Of a stretch of 20,993 bases of DNA, positions 14,293 through 20,993 are shown in pieces (the first letter of the stretch is position 1; the number at the start of each line of letters is the position of its first letter). The notes beneath the pieces are model-generated. The model was given only the letters and a program-made list of their open reading frames with translations, was not told the origin of the DNA and searched no databases. Location: contig CAZFOR010000017.1 of assembly GCA_964520895.1 (NCBI GenBank), positions 1 to 20,993 on the forward strand. Direction: 5' to 3'. This DNA is from SIG350 sp964520895 (GTDB lineage Bacteria; Bacillota; Clostridia; TANB77; SIG350). The position numbers were made by a program, and so were the translations under genes.

Positions 14293-17007
14293 TTAATCTT
14301 CTTTTATATCATTAATCTTGAATAACTTAAATATTTCAACAATAACAAATGGTGCAACCGCTAATCCTGCAACTGCTAACACATGATTTGTACTTAATAA
14401 TGTTACATTAAATATACCTTGTAATCCAGGTACTAATAAAACAATTAACATAAGTGCAAGTGATGTAAGTGCAGCCAAAATTAATTTTGGATTATTAAAT
14501 ATACCAACTTGCATTAATAATTTATCTTTTGATTTTACATTAAATGAATGTACTAATTGTGATATTGCAAGTACTGCAAATGCCATAGTTTGCGCTATTG
14601 TTATTTTTGTTTGTTCATCAACACCTTTTGTGCTAAGTCCTATAAAGAATGCTGCCAATGTAAGTGCTCCTACCATTATACCTTGGTAAATAATTCTCCA
14701 AACCATACCTTTTGTAAATATTTGATTTTTCTTTTTACTTGCTTTTCGTTTCATAATATCTTTTTCAGCTGGTTCAAAACTTAATGCAAGTGCTGGCAGA
14801 CTATCTGTAACTAAATTAACCCATAAAATATGTATTGGTAATAATGGCTCAATTAAACTAATATCTGTTATTCCAAACCATTTAGCTATTAATGGTGATA
14901 TCATAATAACTGTAAATAATGTTATTATCTCTCCAATGTTACTTGATATCAAAAACTGTATTGCTTTTAATATATTATCATATATTCTTCTACCTTCTTC
15001 AACTGCTGCTACAACTGTTGCAAAATTATCATCTGTTAAAATAACATCTGCCGCTTCTTTTGATACATCTGTTCCTGTTATACCCATAGCACAACCGATA
15101 TTTGCTGTTTTAAGTGATGGTGCATCATTAACTCCATCTCCTGTCATAGCAACTATTTGGTCATTAGCTTGCCATGCTTTAACAATTCTAACTTTATGTT
15201 CTGGTGAAACTCTTGCATATACACAGTAGTTTTTAACTCTTTCAATTAATTCTTCATCAGATATTTTTTCTAAATCACTACCTAATATTGCTTCACTTTC
15301 ATCTTGTAATATTCCCAACTCTTTTGCAATAGCAATAGCTGTTATTTTATGGTCACCTGTTATCATTACAGTTTTAATACCTGCTGTTTTACATTTTTCT
15401 ATTGCATCTTTTACCTCTGGTCTAGGTGGATCTATCATACCAACCATACCAACAAATATTAACTCTTTTTCTATTGTGTTTTCATCAACTACATTTGGTA
15501 AATTATCAATTTCTTTATACCCAAATCCCAATACTCTAAGTGCTTGTTTTGCCATTAGCTCATTTTGATTAACTATATATGTTATATCATCATCTGTTAT
15601 TAGTCTTATTTGCCCATTTAAACATATATGACTACATCTTTTTAACAATTCATCAACAGCACCTTTTGTATAAACTATATTTTTTCCATTAACTTTATTA
15701 ATTGTGCTCATTAATTTTCTATCAGAATCAAATGGTACTTCTGCTATTCTTGGTGTATCTATTTCGGCCTTAACTTTATCAAAATTAAAATTATATGCAA
15801 TATCGACTAATGCTGTTTCTGTTGGATCACCAATTAGCTTTCTTCCATCAGTTTCTGATACTACTTTTGTATCATTACATAACATTGCACAATTAATTAA
15901 TTTATTAAACTCATCTTTATTCTCTATTTCTTCAATTTCATGTATATTTGAATTATAGTAAACTTTTAACACTGTCATTTTATTTTGAGTAAGTGTTCCT
16001 GTTTTATCCGAACATATAACTGTTGCACTACCTAATGTTTCAACAGATGGTAGTTTCCTTACTATTGCATTTCTTTTTACCATTCTTTGAACACCTATTG
16101 ATAATACAATTGTTGCAATAGCAGGTAATCCTTCTGGAATTGCAGCTACTGCTAAACTTACTGCTGACATAAACATATGTACAGGTTCTTTACCATATAA
16201 TATTCCTACAACAAATATTATTACACAAATAACTAATGCAGCTATTCCTAATGTTTTACCTAATACTTCTAATTTAATTTGAAGTGGTGTTTGGCCACCA
16301 TCTGCATTTTCTAACATATCAGCAATTTTACCAACTTGTGTATTCATACCAGTTTCAACAACAATACCTTTTCCTCTACCATATGTAACCATACTTGATG
16401 AAAAAGACATGTTTTTTCTATCACCAATACCTACCTCTACACTATCAATTACTTCAATATCTTTTTCTACTGGAACAGATTCACCTGTTAATGATGATTC
16501 TTGTATTTTTAGGTTATTTGCTTCAAATAGCCTAATATCAGCTGGTATAAAATCACCTGTTTCTAATACAACTATATCCCCTGGTACTAAATCTTTTGTA
16601 GGTACAGTATCTACTTTTCCGTTTCTAACTACTTTTGTAACATACCCACTCATTTTCTTTAATGCCTCTAATGAAGATTCTGCTTTACTCTCTTGTACTA
16701 CACCAATTACTGCATTAACTACAACTATTAGTAATATAATAATTGAATCTGTTACACCTTCACCTTCTAGGTATCCAACTACACCTGAAACTAATGCTGC
16801 TATTATTAATACAATTATCATAAAATCTTTAAATTGATCAATGAATTTTTGTAATAAACTTTTTTTCTTTTTTTCTTTTAGTTCATTATATCCATGTTTT
16901 TCAATTCTTTTCAAATGCTGGCTATCATCTAGACCATTTTCTAAGTTTGTATCTAGCACTTTTTGGACCTCACTAATGTTTTGATTAAACCATAAATTTT
17001 CATCCAT
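14293..17007 (-). CDS. Calcium-type P-type ATPase (cation-translocating)
   Basis: A P2-type ATPase of 904 residues that would pump a cation, most likely Ca2+, out of the cell using ATP. In order: N-terminal cation-ATPase domain (1-60), M1-M2 (62-105), actuator domain with TGES (174-177), M3-M4 with the ion-site motif IPEGLP (290-295), phosphorylation motif DKTGTLT with catalytic D334, nucleotide-binding domain, hinge GDGVNDAP, and a C-terminal block of six helices (ending VLAVAGLAVAPFVIVEIFKLF). PEGLP and the overall architecture point to SERCA/PMCA-like rather than heavy-metal pumps, which lack this C-terminal block. The exact ion is an inference. AAAGGAG precedes the ATG; monocistronic, with its own terminator. 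Confidence 0.94.
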   Translation of the reverse strand: MDENLWFNQNISEVQKVLDTNLENGLDDSQHLKRIEKHGYNELKEKKKKSLLQKFIDQFKDFMIIVLIIAALVSGVVGYLEGEGVTDSIIILLIVVVNAVIGVVQESKAESSLEALKKMSGYVTKVVRNGKVDTVPTKDLVPGDIVVLETGDFIPADIRLFEANNLKIQESSLTGESVPVEKDIEVIDSVEVGIGDRKNMSFSSSMVTYGRGKGIVVETGMNTQVGKIADMLENADGGQTPLQIKLEVLGKTLGIAALVICVIIFVVGILYGKEPVHMFMSAVSLAVAAIPEGLPAIATIVLSIGVQRMVKRNAIVRKLPSVETLGSATVICSDKTGTLTQNKMTVLKVYYNSNIHEIEEIENKDEFNKLINCAMLCNDTKVVSETDGRKLIGDPTETALVDIAYNFNFDKVKAEIDTPRIAEVPFDSDRKLMSTINKVNGKNIVYTKGAVDELLKRCSHICLNGQIRLITDDDITYIVNQNELMAKQALRVLGFGYKEIDNLPNVVDENTIEKELIFVGMVGMIDPPRPEVKDAIEKCKTAGIKTVMITGDHKITAIAIAKELGILQDESEAILGSDLEKISDEELIERVKNYCVYARVSPEHKVRIVKAWQANDQIVAMTGDGVNDAPSLKTANIGCAMGITGTDVSKEAADVILTDDNFATVVAAVEEGRRIYDNILKAIQFLISSNIGEIITLFTVIMISPLIAKWFGITDISLIEPLLPIHILWVNLVTDSLPALALSFEPAEKDIMKRKASKKKNQIFTKGMVWRIIYQGIMVGALTLAAFFIGLSTKGVDEQTKITIAQTMAFAVLAISQLVHSFNVKSKDKLLMQVGIFNNPKLILAALTSLALMLIVLLVPGLQGIFNVTLLSTNHVLAVAGLAVAPFVIVEIFKLFKINDIKED

Positions 17008-17052
17008 AAGTTTTATCTCTCCTTTAATTAAATATATTAAACTTTCCTATCT

Positions 17053-17082
17053 ATTTTACTATATCTTTCATTAAATTGTAAA
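17053..17082 (-). promoter_or_regulatory. Promoter of the P-type ATPase gene
   Basis: On the minus strand TTTACA (17082-17077), 18 nt, TAAAAT (17058-17053). The start would be near 17046, about 40 nt before the ATG. Confidence 0.5.
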
Positions 17083-17122
17083 GCAAATTTTACATTAATA
17101 ACAAAATTTTGTAATTCTTTTC

Positions 17123-17149
17123 ACCTTTATATTTAAACTATCATATTAT
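17123..17149 (+). promoter_or_regulatory. Possible sporulation-sigma promoter of cotJABC
   Basis: CATATTAT (17142-17149) resembles the CATA-type -10 used by mother-cell sigma factors SigE and SigK, with AC (17123-17124) 17 nt upstream as in SigK promoters. No good sigma-A -35 was found. cotJ is mother-cell expressed in Bacillus, which motivates the call; the sequence match alone is weak. Confidence 0.3.
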
Positions 17150-17174
17150 GATTATATAAGGAGGTTTTCAAAAT

Positions 17175-17447
17175 ATGAATAATATAAATAGAAAAATGTA
17201 TAATACACAAATGTGTTGTTGCGGAAACTGCATGTCAGAAAGCTGTTATTGTAAAGTTCCCGATTTTATGCCAAGAGATCCATTACTTGCAAATTCCTAT
17301 GTTCCTTATCAAACTTTAAACGAAATATATGAACCTCGAACATCATTAGAGCAAGGTACTATCTTCCCTGAATTAGATAGTCCCTACACTAGTGGTCAAG
17401 GTTATATGCAATTAATGGAATTATATATGTCAGAAGGTGGTATGTAA
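17175..17447 (+). CDS. cotJA: Spore coat-associated protein CotJA
   Basis: A 90-residue CotJA protein, part of the spore coat made in the mother cell. The conserved part runs from about residue 40: YVPYQTLNEIYEPRTSLEQG then TIFPELDSPY. The N-terminus contains six Cys within residues 14-26 (MCCCGNCMSESCYC), which could form disulfides or bind metal; from memory this cluster is not a core feature of CotJA. AAGGAGG (17159-17165) is 9 nt before the ATG. It is first in the tightly spaced cotJA-cotJB-cotJC operon. Confidence 0.93.
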   Translation: MNNINRKMYNTQMCCCGNCMSESCYCKVPDFMPRDPLLANSYVPYQTLNEIYEPRTSLEQGTIFPELDSPYTSGQGYMQLMELYMSEGGM

Positions 17448-17448
17448 T

Positions 17449-17796
17449 ATGGAAAGAAAAATTAGTTCAAATATAGAGAATATATCAAATTCAAGTATAA
17501 ATGATACAGTAAGCTGCAAACCAATAAATAATACAAACTGTAGCATTGTTGATAGAGAAACATTGTTAAGACAAATTATGGAAGCAGATTTTATTATAAA
17601 AGACTTGAACTTGTATTTAGATACACATCCTTGTTGTGAGAGAGCTTTATGTTTATTTGATGAATTTCAAAAAAAATCAGATAGATTAAGAAGATTATAT
17701 TCAGAATCTTATGGTCCTTTAACAATAAGTGATAATTTAGATAATTCAACATGGCAATGGATTAGAAATCCTTGGCCTTGGGAAAGGATGGTGTAA
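17449..17796 (+). CDS. cotJB: Spore coat protein CotJB
   Basis: A 115-residue CotJB protein. The first 40 residues are Asn/Ser-rich and unconserved; the CotJB domain follows: LLRQIMEADFIIKDLNLYLD, HPCCERAL, then a helix and the Trp-rich end WQWIRNPWPWERMV. The start at 17449 is preferred over an in-frame GTG at 17437, because AGAAGGTGG (17432-17440) lies 8 nt before it. The gap to the cotJA stop is 1 bp, indicating coupled translation. Confidence 0.92.
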   Translation: MERKISSNIENISNSSINDTVSCKPINNTNCSIVDRETLLRQIMEADFIIKDLNLYLDTHPCCERALCLFDEFQKKSDRLRRLYSESYGPLTISDNLDNSTWQWIRNPWPWERMV

Positions 17797-17802
17797 TAGA
17801 AA

Positions 17803-18423
17803 ATGTGGAGTTATGAAAAAAAATTACAATATCCTATTAATATAAAGAATTCTAATCCGAAAATGGCAAAATATATAATATCTCAATATGGTGGTCCTGA
17901 TGGAGAACTTGCTGCATCTCTTAGGTATTTATCTCAAAGATATTCAATGCCAACTGAAAGAGCAAAAGCAGTTTTAAACGATATTGGAACTGAAGAATTA
18001 GCACATTTAGAGATGGTAGGAACTATTGTATCACAATTAACAAGAGGTGTTGAACCAAAGGAATTAGAAAGATTAGGTTTAGGAGATTATTATACTGATC
18101 ATGGTTCAGGTGTTTATCCTCAAGCAGCAGCCGGTTTTCCTTTTACTGCAGCAGTATTAGCTGTAAAAGGTGACCCTATCGCTGATTTAACAGAAGATTT
18201 AGCAGCTGAGCAAAAAGCAAGAGCAACATACGAACATTTAATAGATATAGTTGATGATCCAGATGTTTTAGATCCTTTATCTTTTTTACGTGAAAGAGAA
18301 ATCGTTCACTTCCAAAGATTTGGTGAAGCTTTAAGAAATATACAAGAAAAATTAGCTGAAAAACAATTTTTTATGAATAATTTAAATAATCCTGATTGTA
18401 TTGTAAATAATAACTGTAAGTAA
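17803..18423 (+). CDS. cotJC: Spore coat protein CotJC, manganese catalase family
   Basis: A 206-residue ferritin-like protein of the dimanganese catalase family, a spore-coat enzyme that may protect the spore against hydrogen peroxide. Candidate metal ligands are E35 (DGELAASL), E65 and H68 (TEELAHLE), E136 (AAEQKAR), E166 and H169 (REREIVHF), the full set for the dinuclear site. It is slightly longer than usual CotJC, with an Asn-rich tail (NNLNNPDCIVNNNCK). AGGATGG lies 12 nt upstream and the gap to cotJB is 6 bp. A strong terminator follows. Catalase activity is inferred from the ligands. Confidence 0.95.
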   Translation: MWSYEKKLQYPINIKNSNPKMAKYIISQYGGPDGELAASLRYLSQRYSMPTERAKAVLNDIGTEELAHLEMVGTIVSQLTRGVEPKELERLGLGDYYTDHGSGVYPQAAAGFPFTAAVLAVKGDPIADLTEDLAAEQKARATYEHLIDIVDDPDVLDPLSFLREREIVHFQRFGEALRNIQEKLAEKQFFMNNLNNPDCIVNNNCK

Positions 18424-18425
18424 GT

Positions 18426-18466
18426 AAAGTATAAAAGCACATCTTTTGATGTGCTTTCTACTTTTT
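18426..18466 (+). terminator. Terminator of cotJABC
   Basis: A two-part stem: AAAGTA (18426-18431) with TACTTT (18459-18464), and AAAGCACATC (18434-18443) with GATGTGCTTT (18448-18457) around TTTT, ending in a T-run. It lies between convergent cotJC and the SCIFF gene and may serve both. Confidence 0.85.
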
Positions 18467-18472
18467 AAATTC

Positions 18473-18616
18473 CTACTTTTTAATTTGTTCGCATTTCTGA
18501 TTTGCAACAGTACAAGATGTTTTGCATGCAGATTGACATGAAGTTTGGCACTCGCCACAACCTTTTCCTTTAACATCTTTGAGTGATGCAGTACATAAGG
18601 TCTTCACATGTTTCAT
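18473..18616 (-). CDS. scfA: SCIFF peptide (six-cysteine ranthipeptide precursor)
   Basis: A 47-residue peptide found by translating the minus strand from 18616 to the TAG at 18473. It begins MKHVKTLCTASLKDVKGKG and holds the SCIFF block CGECQTSCQSACKTSC (20-35), with a last Cys at 42. The six family Cys are C20, C23, C27, C31, C35 and C42; C8 is a seventh, in the leader. In Clostridia this precursor is processed by a radical SAM maturase (ScfB type) that installs Cys-to-residue thioether links, and its gene is normally next to it. Here the downstream neighbour is the convergent cotJ operon and the upstream one is an acyltransferase, so the maturase is missing locally. AAAGGAG (18626-18632) precedes the ATG. 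Biological role unsettled. Confidence 0.93.
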   Translation of the reverse strand: MKHVKTLCTASLKDVKGKGCGECQTSCQSACKTSCTVANQKCEQIKK

Positions 18617-18707
18617 TTTCTTTACTCCTTTCAAATAGTTAATTCTCCTGGTTTAATAGTTGATAACTGAAAAAAATCAATTGTCTATTTAATTATGATT
18701 TTTATAT

Positions 18708-18735
18708 ATTTTAACATAAATATTATATTTGTCAA
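18708..18735 (-). promoter_or_regulatory. Promoter of the SCIFF gene
   Basis: On the minus strand TTGACA (18735-18730), 16 nt, TAAAAT (18713-18708). The start near 18701 gives a leader of about 85 nt before the ATG at 18616, with no obvious hairpin. Confidence 0.55.
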
Positions 18736-18775
18736 TTTTTAATATTAATTTTTAGTTATTATTCTATATCTTATA

Positions 18776-20044
18776 TTATTCTTCATGTTTAATTTCTCTT
18801 TTATTCAATTTATACAATTCTTCAACTGCCAATGATATTTTTGTAATAACATTTTTCTTTGTAGGATAACAATAAAACGAATCTTCATTTGTTGATATAT
18901 CAATACAATCATATGGTTTTATGTAAACATAATCATATTCAACATGTATACCATAATTAGTAAGTGGTAATTTATTAATTTTATATTTTTCACCACTAAA
19001 CTCACCTTCTAAGGTAAAACCATTTTTATCATGAAGTAATTTAGCTTGCCCTAAATTAATAAACTCCTTTGGATTTGGTAATGAATATACATAGACAATA
19101 TCTTCAAAACAATATTTATCATTTATTATTTCTTGTCTAACTTGTTCTCTTTCCCATTCAAACCATGAAGGCACATGTGTAAACTCTGTTTCTCCTTCTG
19201 GTACATAAAGCTCACCATATTCATTCATCTTCCATTCTTTATGACAATTATTACACCATAGTTTTTCACTATCCGAAGACATATCTTCTGCATTACAATT
19301 TGGACATTTATATAATACTTTATTAATCCCTTCAGTTCTATCTTTTATTTCAATTTTATTTTCTTTTTGCCATTTATATTCATCATATTCAAATTCTTTA
19401 TTTATAATTTCATTTATCTTGTTTGCATCATATTCTTCTATTTGCTCTTTTGTTAAAATCTGTTTCATTGTAGCATGTAGAGGTACTTTTCTTTTATCTT
19501 TAAAATTCCAAAAAGGTGTTGATAAATAATTCCCATGATTTATCAATACAACTACTGGTACACCCAATATTTTAGCTAGTTTTCCTAATGCCTCTGGTAA
19601 AATTGATTTTGTTCCAATAGGTGAATATCTAGCTTCTGGATACATACTAATAATACTTTTATATTTATCCTTGCAATATTTCATTTGCTTTATAAGTGCT
19701 ATATCATTAGTGAACTTTCTTGTACAAATACATCCCAAAAACTCCATTAACTTTGGTCTTTTATAATATCCATCTACTGTGGCTATATTATTAACACCAT
19801 GTGGAAATGTAGCTATTGAATTAATATAAAAATCCACAAAATACATGTGATTTGATAATAACAAATATGGTGGTTTTAGTCCTTCCATATCTATTTTTTC
19901 AATTTTATATTTTGTACCAATTAAAGATACTTTGCTTAATAAATAAATTATAAATCTTGCAAAACCATTTTGCTTTTTAGGCATTTTCTTTGTATCATAA
20001 TATTGTATATTTTTATAATTTGGCTGTATATTTTCTTCCTTCAT
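18776..20044 (-). CDS. PlsC-type acyltransferase with zinc ribbon
   Basis: A 422-residue protein. The N-terminal half is a 1-acylglycerol-3-phosphate acyltransferase-type (LPLAT) domain: the catalytic NHxxxxD is SNHMYFVD (H66, D71) and the substrate motif is YPEAR (135-139). A four-Cys zinc ribbon follows (CPNC at 247-250, CNNC at 264-267), then a C-terminal domain of about 150 residues with aromatic beta-rich sequence (HVPSWFEWEREQVRQEI, YDYVYIKPYD) that I do not recognise. Classical PlsC proteins are about 200-250 residues, so the second half is an added module. It probably acylates a lipid or other hydroxyl substrate at the membrane; the substrate is not known. AAAGGAGAGG precedes the ATG. 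Confidence 0.85.
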   Translation of the reverse strand: MKEENIQPNYKNIQYYDTKKMPKKQNGFARFIIYLLSKVSLIGTKYKIEKIDMEGLKPPYLLLSNHMYFVDFYINSIATFPHGVNNIATVDGYYKRPKLMEFLGCICTRKFTNDIALIKQMKYCKDKYKSIISMYPEARYSPIGTKSILPEALGKLAKILGVPVVVLINHGNYLSTPFWNFKDKRKVPLHATMKQILTKEQIEEYDANKINEIINKEFEYDEYKWQKENKIEIKDRTEGINKVLYKCPNCNAEDMSSDSEKLWCNNCHKEWKMNEYGELYVPEGETEFTHVPSWFEWEREQVRQEIINDKYCFEDIVYVYSLPNPKEFINLGQAKLLHDKNGFTLEGEFSGEKYKINKLPLTNYGIHVEYDYVYIKPYDCIDISTNEDSFYCYPTKKNVITKISLAVEELYKLNKREIKHEE

Positions 20045-20070
20045 ATAACCTCTCCTTTCACTTTAAAATT

Positions 20071-20099
20071 ATTATAGCATAACAAATATTTTTGCACAA
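20071..20099 (-). promoter_or_regulatory. Promoter of the acyltransferase gene
   Basis: On the minus strand TTGTGC (20099-20094), 17 nt, TATAAT (20076-20071). The -10 is perfect, the -35 moderate. Confidence 0.5.
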
Positions 20100-20142
20100 T
20101 ATTAATATTCTATTTAATGTAATAGCATATTATATACGAAAA

Positions 20143-20174
20143 GGCACGAGTCTTGAAATATCAAAACCCGTGCC
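20143..20174 (-). terminator. Terminator of the gene at 20292-20993
   Basis: GGCACG arms and an inner TTGA/TCAA extension form a 14-bp stem with two mismatches. On the minus strand it is followed by TTTTCG. It lies about 117 bp after the stop codon; the space between, 20175-20291, holds no gene and only a weak 4-bp GCAG/CTGC hairpin. Confidence 0.7.
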
Positions 20175-20291
20175 TAAGCTATCTAATTAAGCATTATCAT
20201 AATTTGTTAATTTTTACCTTCTTAAGATATTATCTCATAAACGCAGCAAAAACTGCTTAAAATCAAATCTTACTCCGTTTTCAAGCCTACA

Positions 20292-20993
20292 TCAGTTTTC
20301 AGTTATTATATATGGGTCTGTGCTCATTCCTGACCCATTTACTCGGACATTAGATTTTAAAACTACTACAGGACGAACACCATTAGCGTCGTCGTAGTTC
20401 TCACCGGTAAAGGATTCGTACAAACCGCCAGCGTCCACTTCGCCAATTTCGCTCACATCGCGCACATAGCGCACACGGAAGAGGACACCGTAAGAATTAA
20501 CACTGACGCAGCGAGACGCAAGCCAGTAACTTATATTACTGCTATTTTCAAATATCATCTTATATCCTTCTGTTGTATTTGCTATCTTACTTGTTCCTGT
20601 GTAATTGTAATAATCTTGTGTATATTCTATTCCATCATGTGTATATTTGTACCCATATCCTCCTTCATTACTACTTCCTCCTCCATATGCTGCCATATCA
20701 CTACTACTATATCCTGTTACTCCATTTACATCTTCTACTGTTATACTTCTTGCTCCTTTTACTGATAACACTCTCCAATCTTCTGCACTTCCTGTTGATT
20801 CGTATGTTTGGTCTGTTGTTGCTGGTGTTTCACCTATATTATCTATATATCCCTGTGAACCATATCCTGTTTGTTCTTTCTTTGCTGTATATGTTCCTGC
20901 TCCTGGTGTATATTTGATATATTGCCCTACTTGTACTTTCCCTGCTGCTACACTGCTTAAATCTGCCATATTTAAATCTGCTGCCCATCCAAA
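20292..20993 (-). CDS. Surface-type protein with variable C-terminal block (5' truncated)
   Basis: The frame is open to the window edge, so the start is missing; the visible part is about 233 residues. The Met at 20969 is internal, since FGWAADLN precedes it in frame without a ribosome binding site. The first 130 residues are rich in Gly, Ser, Thr and Tyr (GQYIKYTPGAGTYTAKKEQT, AAYGGGSSNEGGYGYKYT), like a secreted protein. From SNISYWLASRCV to NGVRPVVVLKSNV the sequence resembles C-type-lectin-like or FGE-like ends (W...GVRPV). The DNA for this end is 53 % GC against about 22-30 % just beside it, and poor in coding-strand A. This suggests a replaceable or mutagenised segment. Function and ligand unknown; no family named with certainty. 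Confidence 0.7.
   Translation of the reverse strand, partial: FGWAADLNMADLSSVAAGKVQVGQYIKYTPGAGTYTAKKEQTGYGSQGYIDNIGETPATTDQTYESTGSAEDWRVLSVKGARSITVEDVNGVTGYSSSDMAAYGGGSSNEGGYGYKYTHDGIEYTQDYYNYTGTSKIANTTEGYKMIFENSSNISYWLASRCVSVNSYGVLFRVRYVRDVSEIGEVDAGGLYESFTGENYDDANGVRPVVVLKSNVRVNGSGMSTDPYIITEN
20312..20338. repeat. Inverted repeat at the end of the variable-block gene
   Basis: ATGGGTC (20312-20318) and GACCCAT (20332-20338) form a perfect 7-bp inverted repeat with a 13-nt loop, inside the last codons and about 40 bp downstream of the GC-rich block. Hairpins just after the variable region are known in DGR targets, though usually with a shorter loop. Confidence 0.4.

Noticed and set aside
14590..16837. 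Plus-strand ORFs opposite the P-type ATPase
   Set aside because: All are antisense shadows; the ATPase frame is continuous and has all its motifs.
18382..18576. 64-residue minus-strand ORF
   Set aside because: It overlaps the SCIFF gene in another frame and the end of cotJC; it lacks a ribosome binding site and its sequence is a frame-shifted shadow of the cysteine-rich peptide.
20573..20917. 114-residue plus-strand ORF of mostly Leu and Tyr
   Set aside because: It is the antisense shadow of the Gly/Ser/Thr-rich part of the gene at 20292-20993; its simple composition results from the codons on the other strand.

Overview
The window is low-GC, AT-rich DNA carrying a clostridial-type gene set. 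It has a cotJABC spore-coat operon, a SCIFF ranthipeptide precursor, a T-box-controlled serS, feoAB, rplU-rpmA and an M50 protease. An anaerobic, spore-forming, probably uncultured gut Clostridia lineage is the best guess; this is an inference from gene content, since there is no rRNA to check.

Layout. 1-484: AT-rich leader region with a leftward promoter at the edge and a possible small RNA made of two interleaved inverted-repeat pairs. 485-835 (+): DUF3006 protein. 871-1681 (-): rplU-rpmA behind a probable L21 leader; the prp protease gene that usually lies between them in Firmicutes is absent, and L27 correspondingly lacks the N-terminal extension that Prp cleaves. 1841-1927: perfect 33-bp inverted repeat of REP/MITE type just upstream of feoA. 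1946-4423 (+): feoA, a terminator, then feoB with two single-base insertions in its GTPase domain. 4472-4882 (+): unknown protein. 4981-6748 (+): serine-type T-box, a DUF1653 gene and serS. 6816-7214 (-): four-helix membrane protein in a GC-richer island with its own consensus promoter.

7385-14141 (-): a seven-gene run, unknown membrane-anchored protein, lysS, small unknown, site-2 protease, DUF2142 membrane protein, tsaD, metallophosphoesterase, with gaps of 1-44 bp. It reads as one operon mixing translation functions (LysRS, tRNA t6A synthesis) with envelope functions. 14293-17007 (-): Ca2+-type P-ATPase, divergent from 17175-18423 (+) cotJA-cotJB-cotJC. 18473-18616 (-): a 47-residue SCIFF peptide gene, too short for ordinary ORF calling, with no radical SAM maturase beside it. 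18776-20044 (-): PlsC-type acyltransferase with a zinc ribbon. 20292-20993 (-): 5'-truncated gene whose C-terminal block has a very different base composition, which makes it a candidate hypervariable, DGR-like target.

The most interesting points are the compositionally distinct, coding-strand-adenine-poor block at about 20381-20525, the orphan SCIFF gene, the paired +1 lesions in feoB, the combined loss of Prp and the L27 extension, and the REP-like inverted repeat before feoA. No CRISPR array, tRNA, rRNA, phage module or transposase was seen.
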